32,961 bases of DNA. Origin: Cladosporium sp. IMV 00045 (taxonomy: Eukaryota; Ascomycota; Dothideomycetes; Cladosporiales; Cladosporiaceae). The translations under genes were made by a program, and so were the position numbers. Location of the stretch: NCBI GenBank assembly GCA_001931905.2, contig MSJI02000219.1:1-32961 (forward strand). The letters are read 5' to 3'. Below are positions 26,707 through 32,961 of the stretch, piece by piece (position 1 is the stretch's first letter; each line of letters opens with the position of its first letter). Below the pieces are notes generated by a model. It did not search any database. It was not told the origin of the DNA and saw only the letters and a list, made by a program, of their open reading frames with translations.

Positions 26707-28623
26707 ATGGCAAACAACGACGCGTTCGACGACTTTGACGTCAACATGGCCGTGCGCTACGATCCAGACATCGATGACAACGCCTGGCAGCATGGCACAG
26801 CGGCCATCGACGACTACTTCCGTGACGATGCGCCTTTCTGGACCGACGAGCTGCCTTCCCATGATGCTCAGCCACCTACCGCTCACGGCGGTGAGATGAT
26901 GTCGCAGGGAGATACCACCATGCCTGGCAATTTGCCAGGTTTCGACAACGTGAGTACCACCCCAAATCCCCAGGTCGGGCAAATCGGTGGCGTTAGCGGT
27001 AGCAACTTCGGTGATGGCAATATGCAGCAAAGCAACTACGGTGATGGCAATATGCAGCAATTCAGCTACGGCGATGGCAATATGCATCAAGACAACATTA
27101 GCGCGCAAATCAAAAACGCCGCTTCGCAAACAATCCCTCAAGCTACCTATGCTGAGCCTTTCGAACCTTCCACATTGGTGGCGAACGACAATCTCGAGCC
27201 CTTCTCGCTACCAAACGAGAACGTCCATAACGATCAAATTTTGCATCCACAGGGAAGTTACGCCTATGCGCAGGAAACACCGCATCACTTCGAATACCCT
27301 GGTGCAAACATTCTGGCCCCAGCTCTACCGCAACCAATGCCCCATAACAACTACCCAGATCTGCTCTCCCATGAAGCAGCCCAACCCTATGGGCTTCCCG
27401 CTGGCATGCAGGTCATTAGTCCAACAGTGCAGACCCCGTCGGGCAGTCAATATCCGTACGACCAAGCAAGACCGTACGACGATCCCATGAGTCACGCTGG
27501 GATCCGCAATGCCATCAGAGGCCAAGGCCTTTTCCAACTCAATGATCCGACTCCACCGTTCCACATTGGCAGTCAATACCCGTACAACCTGGGCGCATCA
27601 TACGGCAATCCGCTCGCGGGAGGTCAAACTGGCATTCAGTATCCCTTCCCCAATGCTCCACCCTCATCACCGATTGGAGCCACAATGCACAACGCGCGCT
27701 CCTCGCAAGCCACACTGGTAGATCCTCAGCTCGCTTCTACCCCATACCAGACTGGACGCCACACACATTCGACTCCAGGCGCACAATCTCTCAGAGGCGA
27801 GATGCAGCAGCAGATTGTCAATCAAAGGTTCCCATCGGAGCCAATCCCCTTCCCAACTCTTACAATCTATGCTACGCCATCTCCACTGAATGAAATGATT
27901 GCGGCCAATCCTGCAATCCCAAACCCACGCAAGCGCAGGCACGACGATGGCGACACTAAACGCCAGAGTCTCTTGGCCAACGAAGCCACACAGCCGTCCC
28001 GCAGGCGCAGGGTTGCGAATACCGGTCTCATGCCAGCCTTCCCACACAAAACTCCCGACAATAAGCAAGAAGAAGACGAGGATGAAGACACGGTATTGCC
28101 GACAACCGAGACCGGCTTCACTCGCGTTGCGACCCACGTCCGCATCCCCAAGCCGCGTGCCGAGTCGACCGCCGACAGCGGCAAGGACATAGGCGACACT
28201 ACCCCCACGCAGACGACTGGTGGTATGATGACTGATCCATCAACGGGAGCCTCGGGCCCCATGCCCGCCAAACGCAAGAAGAAGCGCGCTACCCAACCTC
28301 AGCCAATGAAACCAAGCCTTCTCAGCAGCGGCAGCGCCATGTCCCAGATGATTAGTGATACCGCTTCGGCCGGCAACGCAACCACCGACGCCACGAGCGA
28401 GCGTGATACTGACTCCGAGGCTGGCACGCGCCCCAAGCGCCTTCGTCAGCGCATCTCCGACTACGAGTATAGAAGTCTGAGGACTTCTGAGGATTCGTTG
28501 ACGTTGGAGAATACCAAGCCCGTCGGACGCCGCACGACCAGGAGCACGGTTGCAATGGAGGATTTGCTTGCTTCTGGACCAAATGCCGGTGAAGCTGCGA
28601 AGAAGAGGCACGCGGAGAAGTAG
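26707..28623 (+). CDS. uncharacterised, largely disordered protein with nuclear localisation-like motifs
   Basis: A single exon encodes 638 aa from the ATG at 26707 (context GACAATGG); the frame is open 21 codons further upstream but only from a TTG. I recognise no family. The N-terminus is acidic (AFDDFDVNM, DPDIDD). The middle is rich in Pro, Asn, Gln and Tyr, with a 10-residue repeat ([NS][FY]GDGNM[QH]Q) and two GSQYPY segments (about residues 245 and 285). The C-terminal half carries four basic clusters suited to nuclear import (NPRKRRHDDGDTKRQ, SRRRRVAN, AKRKKKRAT, RPKRLRQR) and acidic DEDEDT. The last 70 residues (RQRISDYEYRSLRTSEDSLT...GRRTTRST) are the best candidate for a conserved module. 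A transcription or chromatin role is a guess. Confidence 0.78.
   Translation: MANNDAFDDFDVNMAVRYDPDIDDNAWQHGTAAIDDYFRDDAPFWTDELPSHDAQPPTAHGGEMMSQGDTTMPGNLPGFDNVSTTPNPQVGQIGGVSGSNFGDGNMQQSNYGDGNMQQFSYGDGNMHQDNISAQIKNAASQTIPQATYAEPFEPSTLVANDNLEPFSLPNENVHNDQILHPQGSYAYAQETPHHFEYPGANILAPALPQPMPHNNYPDLLSHEAAQPYGLPAGMQVISPTVQTPSGSQYPYDQARPYDDPMSHAGIRNAIRGQGLFQLNDPTPPFHIGSQYPYNLGASYGNPLAGGQTGIQYPFPNAPPSSPIGATMHNARSSQATLVDPQLASTPYQTGRHTHSTPGAQSLRGEMQQQIVNQRFPSEPIPFPTLTIYATPSPLNEMIAANPAIPNPRKRRHDDGDTKRQSLLANEATQPSRRRRVANTGLMPAFPHKTPDNKQEEDEDEDTVLPTTETGFTRVATHVRIPKPRAESTADSGKDIGDTTPTQTTGGMMTDPSTGASGPMPAKRKKKRATQPQPMKPSLLSSGSAMSQMISDTASAGNATTDATSERDTDSEAGTRPKRLRQRISDYEYRSLRTSEDSLTLENTKPVGRRTTRSTVAMEDLLASGPNAGEAAKKRHAEK
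27001..27090 (+). repeat. three tandem 30-bp in-frame repeats
   Basis: Units are 27001-27030, 27031-27060 and 27061-27090. Units 1 and 2 differ at one base (TTC/TAC); the third differs more. They encode the 10-residue [NS][FY]GDGNM[QH]Q repeat of the disordered protein. The near identity of two units suggests recent slippage, so copy number may vary between strains. Confidence 0.9.
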
Positions 28624-29288
28624 GGGAGCGATTTCGTGATTGATTTCTGCTAACGATCCTGACGATGATTACGAAACACGACTTGACGACTCGAGACTTG
28701 ACTTGTGGTCACGACCTCGACGATGATTACGAAACGACTTCACGACTTGACGACTTTTCTATCAGCCACGAAAAGGTAATACCAACCCTCTTTCTTTTCT
28801 TCTTTTTTTTTTTCGTTTGTTTTGTTTGGAACGGTTTTGGGCATTGGGAATGGAATTGGTTGGACAGGACAAGATTGATCACGGGAAATTGACACGGGCA
28901 TGGATACGGAGTATGAACTACGAAGGCATGGATATGGACATGGTTACGGATTTGGCACGAACATCAACGATGGTCGAATCACTGGGGTTGATCCACAACT
29001 CTATGGCATAATTGGCCATGAAAAGGGACAAACTGCGAGACAAAACACAGGGACACGGATGGACATGAATTATCGTCGGCACAAATTGGAAGGATTATGG
29101 TCGCACAACGGCTGGGATGTTCGGATTTGGGATTTGTCACGGAGCTTTCAAGACCTCATGCAATGTTGCGCAAGCATGCAGCCCATAGGTCTACAAAGCA
29201 CATCGACTGTGACTACACAACAAGGACACAAGAGAGTCGACTGCTAGCAGGTTCTAATGCATGTATACTTATCACCAACCCCAGCATC
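28624..29288. other. convergent intergenic region with short direct repeats
   Basis: This is 665 bp between convergent genes. GACGATGATTACGAAAC occurs at 28661-28677 and 28719-28735, and CACGACTTGACGACT at 28677-28691 and 28741-28755. Together they make two imperfect copies of a unit of about 60 bp. A T-rich tract covers 28789-28829. A 115-codon ATG frame (28900-29244) full of MD/GYGHG/RR-type residues lies in a stretch of repeated ATGGA/ACGG words and is probably not coding. Confidence 0.5.
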
Positions 29289-30650
29289 CTACCTGAGTCC
29301 AAATTCCTTGTTAAAAGCCCTACCAATGACCATCTTTCTCACCTCGCTCGTACCGGCTCCAATCTCGTAGAGCTTCGCATCTCTCATGATCCGCCCGGCG
29401 GGCATCTCATTCATGTAGCCCATACCGCCAAGGCACTGAATAGCATCCATACCGCACTCCGTCGCTCTCTCAGCAGCATACAGAATGGCGCCAGCGCAGT
29501 CCTGCGTCCTGATCTCCGGATCCTCATGGCACTCGTCAATAGCGCGAGCAACGGAGTACGTGAAAGCCGAGCTGGCGCGGTACTTGGTGTACATATCTGC
29601 CAGCTTGCCTTGCATGAATTGCGTGGTGGCGATTGGTTCGCCGAACTGCTTTCTTTCGTGGACGTAGGGCAAAGTGACATCCAGCGCGGCTTTCATGAGA
29701 CCCAGAGGCCCGGCGCTGAGGACCAGACGCTCGAGGTCGAGGCCTTCCATCAGCACGCGAACGCCACGGTTGACGTCGCCAAGGATGTTCTCTTTGGGGA
29801 CGAAGACGTTGTCGAATGTCAGTTCGCCCGTGTTGGAACCGCGCATGCCCAACTTGTCGAGCTTGCGCGCCACGCCGAAACCAGGCTGGTCGGTTTCGAC
29901 GATGAACGCGGTCATGCCTTTGGAGCCGGCGTCGGGTTGCGTTTTGGCGTAGACGATCACGTAGTGGCAGTCGGGTCCGTTGGTGATCCACATTTTGGTG
30001 CCGTTCAAGACGTAGCCGCCGTCCTGCTCGGTGGCGGTCATTTTCATCGAGACAACGTCGGAGCCGGCGGTGTGTTCGGACATTGCGAGGGCGCCGATTT
30101 TCTCGCCAGAAATGAGGCCTGGCAGGAAGCGGCCTTTTTGCTCGGAGTTGCCGTTGAGCATTAGTTGATTGATGCAGAGTTGGCTGTGGGCGGCGTAGGA
30201 GAGAGCGATTGATCCTAGAGTGTATCTGTCAGTAAACTTGCGATCAGGCATGCATCGTAGAGACTACTTACCAGAAGCACGGCTCAATTCCTCCATGACT
30301 GTGCAGTGAGCTTGATAGCCCATGGCCAATCCACCATAGTCCTCATCGGCAGTAATGCCTAAGAAGCCAGCCTCTCCCAGCTTCTGCCACATGTCATTTG
30401 GGAACTCATTACTGTGATCGACGGTCTGGGCGAATTCTTGTGTGATCTCTCGTCGCGCGAATTCGATTGTTCGCTCTCTCAATTCTTCCAAATCGTCTTG
30501 AGACGGTGGCGTGAATCCCTTGGGATGTTTAGTGGAGGCATGTCGTTGTTGGTACCATTGGGCAGCGAGGGCACTTCTTTTGACAGCAGACGCACGAGAT
30601 ACCCTGGTGGTCTGCAGCAAAGCTGCTCTGCAAGTTGAAAGGAAAGACAT
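29289..30650 (-). CDS. isovaleryl-CoA dehydrogenase, mitochondrial
   Basis: A FAD enzyme of the acyl-CoA dehydrogenase family that oxidises isovaleryl-CoA to 3-methylcrotonyl-CoA in leucine breakdown, passing electrons to ETF. Two exons, 30650-30272 and 30214-29289, and a 57-nt intron (donor GTAAGT, acceptor CTCTAG) give 434 aa. The first 45 residues ([19 protein letters not shown], later RHASTKHP) form a matrix-targeting presequence. Motifs in order: [47 protein letters not shown], then [11 protein letters not shown] with Glu288 in the position of the isovaleryl-CoA-specific catalytic base (Glu254 of the mature human enzyme), RKQFG, and [33 protein letters not shown] (in pieces). The last separates IVD from most short-chain relatives. 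It is divergent from the carboxylase gene that uses its product. Confidence 0.95.
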
Positions 30651-30882
30651 TGCTATTGAATACAGAAGAAAGAAAGGATGCTCGAGCACGATGGACTGTT
30701 AACGACGATTGAAGACCCCATGGAGTGTTTGCGGGGAGTGGATCTCGGGTCAACGCTTGAGCCGCCCTTCGGCTCTAGAAGATGTCGGCTTTAGCTGGTT
30801 GCCTCGGTCTGTGTCTCAGCAGCAATACGATCCATTGTCCTTCAAATAAGACGACGGAGCCTGGCGAGGCATGTGAGGTACC
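30651..30882. promoter_or_regulatory. shared 232-bp upstream region of the leucine-catabolism pair
   Basis: Separates the ATGs of isovaleryl-CoA dehydrogenase (-) and 3-methylcrotonyl-CoA carboxylase beta (+). The short spacing suggests one bidirectional promoter and common control. CCGCCCTTCGGC (about 30761-30772) and CGGGTCAACG are the GC-rich stretches that might bind a zinc-cluster regulator. That is a guess; no known leucine-regulator site was identified. Confidence 0.5.
30871..30876 (+). promoter_or_regulatory. start-stop upstream ORF (ATG TGA) before the carboxylase start
   Basis: ATGTGA at 30871-30876 is a minimal upstream ORF lying 12 nt, start to start, before the main ATG at 30883. 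Such AUG-stop elements can hold back ribosomes in other eukaryotes. It matters only if transcription starts upstream of 30871, which is likely given the main ATG position but not shown. Confidence 0.45.
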
Positions 30883-32643
30883 ATGGCTTCTCGATCTCGC
30901 GCCCTTGTGCGCTCGTTACGACGCCAGCCTCAGTGTCAACTGCGTGTCCAGTCCGCTTTTCCCTCAAGAACACAGCATCGCAGCGTTGCGACTTATACCA
31001 GCCCACAACAAGCGAGTCAGATCTCGGTCCTGCAGACCGCAGTCGACAAGAACAGTGATGGATACAAGGAGAATGCAGCCTCTTTGGGCGATCTTACGCA
31101 AAAGATAGCAGCATTGCACGAGAAAGCGGCTCAGGGTGGTCCTCAAAAGGCGAAAGACAAGCATGTCCAACGGGGAAAGATGCTGGTACGCGATCGCGTC
31201 ACCGCTCTGATAGATCCAGGCACATCTTTCTTGGAACTCAGTGCTCTAGCAGGTCATGGTGTGTATGAAGGCGAGGATGTACCCGCAGCAGGTATGGTGA
31301 CGGGCATTGGCACCGTTGAGGGTGTGATGTGCATGATAGTCGCCAACGACAGCACGTAAGTTGTTTTGGCTTGCGAGGACTGAGAACGATACTGACGACC
31401 AACAAGCGTCAAAGGCGGAACCTACTACCCGATGACAGTCCGCAAACATTTGCGAGCACAAGAGATCGCAACACAAAATCGACTGCCTTGTATCTACCTT
31501 GTTGATTCAGGCGGAGCGAACCTACCTCACCAAGCCGACGTATTCCCCGATCGAGACCACTTTGGTCGCATCTTCTACAACCAAGCTCGTATGAGCAGCC
31601 AGGGAATCCCTCAGATCAGTGTGGTCATGGGTCCTTGCACAGCAGGAGGCGCTTACGTGCCCAGTATGTCTGACGAGAGCATTATTGTACAAGAGCAAGG
31701 CACAGTCTTCCTCGCCGGCCCTCCACTCGTCAAGGCAGCCACCGGAGAGGAAGTCAGTGCCGAAGACTTGGGCGGCGGCAAGCTTCACAGCGAAGTCAGC
31801 GGCGTGACTGACTACCTTGCTGTTGACGATGCCCACGCCCTGGTGTTAGCCAGACGATGCATCTCAAACCTCAACTACCCTACATCGAATAACGTTTCTC
31901 GGAAAGATTCTTGGGAAGAGCCTATCCACGATCTCGCGGAACTCGATGGCATCGTCGGTACCAATCTCAAGCAATCGATCAATATGCACGAGGTGATCGC
32001 CCGCATAGTTGATGGAAGCGAATTCAGCGAGTTCAAGCCACTATACGGCAGCACGCTGATCACAGGCTTCGCCACCATCTACGGACACCCCGTCGGCATC
32101 ATTGCCAACAACGGCATCTTATTCAGCGAGAGTAGTCTGAAGGGTGCGCATTTCATCCAGCTGTGCGCCAAACGCAACATTCCCCTCATCTTCCTACAGA
32201 ACATCAGCGGCTTCATGGTAGGCCAGGACGCAGAGAAAGGCGGCATCGCCAAGAACGGCGCCAAACTCGTGACAGCCGTCGCTTGCGTGGACGTGCCCAA
32301 GTTCACGGTGGTGGTTGGCTCCAGTGCAGGTGCTGGCAACTACGGCATGTGCGGACGTGCCTATTCACCTCGTTTCCTGTGGGCGTGGCCGACGGCGAAG
32401 ACGAGCGTGATGGGCCCTGAGCAGCTTAGCAGCGTTATGGAGGCTGTTGGAAAGAAGGTTGACCCTGAATTGAAGGCGAGGATTGAGAGGGAGTCAGACG
32501 TGCTGTTTGCTACGGCTAGACTTTGGGACGATGGTGTTATTCCGCCGAGTCATACAAGGCGTGTGTTGGGCATGGGATTGCAAGCTGCTCTGGGAGGTAG
32601 CGTGGAAGACAAGAAGACGGAGTTTGGTGTTTTCAGGATGTAG
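30883..32643 (+). CDS. 3-methylcrotonyl-CoA carboxylase beta (carboxyltransferase) subunit, mitochondrial
   Basis: The carboxyltransferase half of MCC moves CO2 from biotin on the alpha subunit to 3-methylcrotonyl-CoA, the step after isovaleryl-CoA dehydrogenase in leucine degradation. Two exons, 30883-31355 and 31407-32643, with a 51-nt intron (donor GTAAGT, branch CTGAC, acceptor ACAAG), encode 569 aa, the usual size. An Arg-rich presequence ([15 protein letters not shown]) precedes the carboxyltransferase fold. The N-domain shows [59 protein letters not shown] and [17 protein letters not shown]. The C-domain shows [20 protein letters not shown] and [28 protein letters not shown] (in pieces). 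[16 protein letters not shown] and the tail [19 protein letters not shown] favour MCC over propionyl-CoA carboxylase. The biotin-bearing alpha subunit gene is not in the window. Confidence 0.95.
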
Positions 32644-32739
32644 TAGAAGGTAGCAAATTTGACGAATTACTTAACAATTTTTAATGATGACCATCTGTTC
32701 ATGACATTTGGTAGACGAGTACTCTCATTATGTCGTGAG

Positions 32740-32961
32740 TCAAGAGTGAGGGAGAGGTGAAGCTTTTGGTTGGCATGTGATGGTGAAAGGGCCAACTTCG
32801 TCAGACTTCGGCTCGGAGACTGGAGTTGTCGCGCAGCGCGGCTTCTCGTTCGCAAGCTCGAGCGCATTCATCCATCCCTCCTTCGCGACACTCCTTTGCA
32901 ACTTGCAAACATCGTGCCTCAACATAGCGCCATCTTCTACCACAGATTCATCAGAAATTTG
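32740..32961 (-). CDS. possible C-terminal end of a gene running off the right edge
   Basis: The frame on the minus strand is open from the window edge to a TGA at 32740-32742 (74 codons). It includes KLQRSVAKEGWMNALELANEKPRC and ends KASPLPHS (in pieces). No family is recognised, and the beginning lies outside the window. It would be convergent with the carboxylase gene (96 bp between stops). Open to the edge and of normal composition, but short, so it may be chance. Confidence 0.3.
   Translation of the reverse strand, partial: QISDESVVEDGAMLRHDVCKLQRSVAKEGWMNALELANEKPRCATTPVSEPKSDEVGPFTITCQPKASPLPHS

Noticed and set aside
28900..29247. 115-codon plus-strand ATG frame
   Set aside because: It lies in the 3' flank between two convergent genes, in word-repetitive sequence, and has no family features.

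Overview
The window is nuclear DNA of a filamentous ascomycete (Pezizomycotina), probably a Dothideomycete. The supporting evidence is small spliceosomal introns of about 50-140 nt with GTAAGT/GTACGY-type donors, CTRAC-like branch points and YAG acceptors, compact genes on both strands, and protein families typical of this group. The class assignment is an inference from protein style and was not tested by a search. I find 14 protein genes that I trust, one partial gene at the right edge, and a 3.2 kb gene-poor gap. No rRNA, tRNA or CRISPR was seen.

Left part (1-8022): eIF3i/TIF34 (+), the ESCRT-III subunit SNF7 (-), a divergent small gene that I read as the CST telomere-capping subunit TEN1 (+), and an MFS sugar transporter (+). 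The fourth intron position of the transporter is best explained as a spliceosomal twin intron (one intron nested in the donor site of another). Middle (8719-21353): a 1729-residue FHL1-like FHA/fork-head regulator on one uninterrupted exon (-), a 2OG-Fe(II) prolyl-4-hydroxylase-like oxygenase (+), a PMU1-like histidine phosphatase (-), splicing factor SPF27/BCAS2 (+), an orphan 611-residue basic protein with three 31-residue repeats (+), and a conserved but unnamed protein with a probable mitochondrial presequence (-).

Right part (21757-32961): a DHA1-type MFS drug transporter (-), then a gap. In the gap I see a degenerate tandem array with an 88-bp period (about 24660-25690). It is split by a 285-bp element with 25-bp terminal inverted repeats and an AT-rich, RIP-like core. 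After it come a disordered nuclear-type protein (+) and a divergent pair, isovaleryl-CoA dehydrogenase (-) and the beta subunit of 3-methylcrotonyl-CoA carboxylase (+). These two enzymes do consecutive steps of mitochondrial leucine degradation and share a 232-bp intergenic region.

Most genes are housekeeping genes and are not functionally linked; the leucine pair is the one clear functional unit. The most unusual signals are the twin intron, the interrupted 88-bp array, the inverted-repeat element inside it, a cluster of three dyads upstream of the orphan gene, and a start-stop upstream ORF just before the carboxylase start codon.
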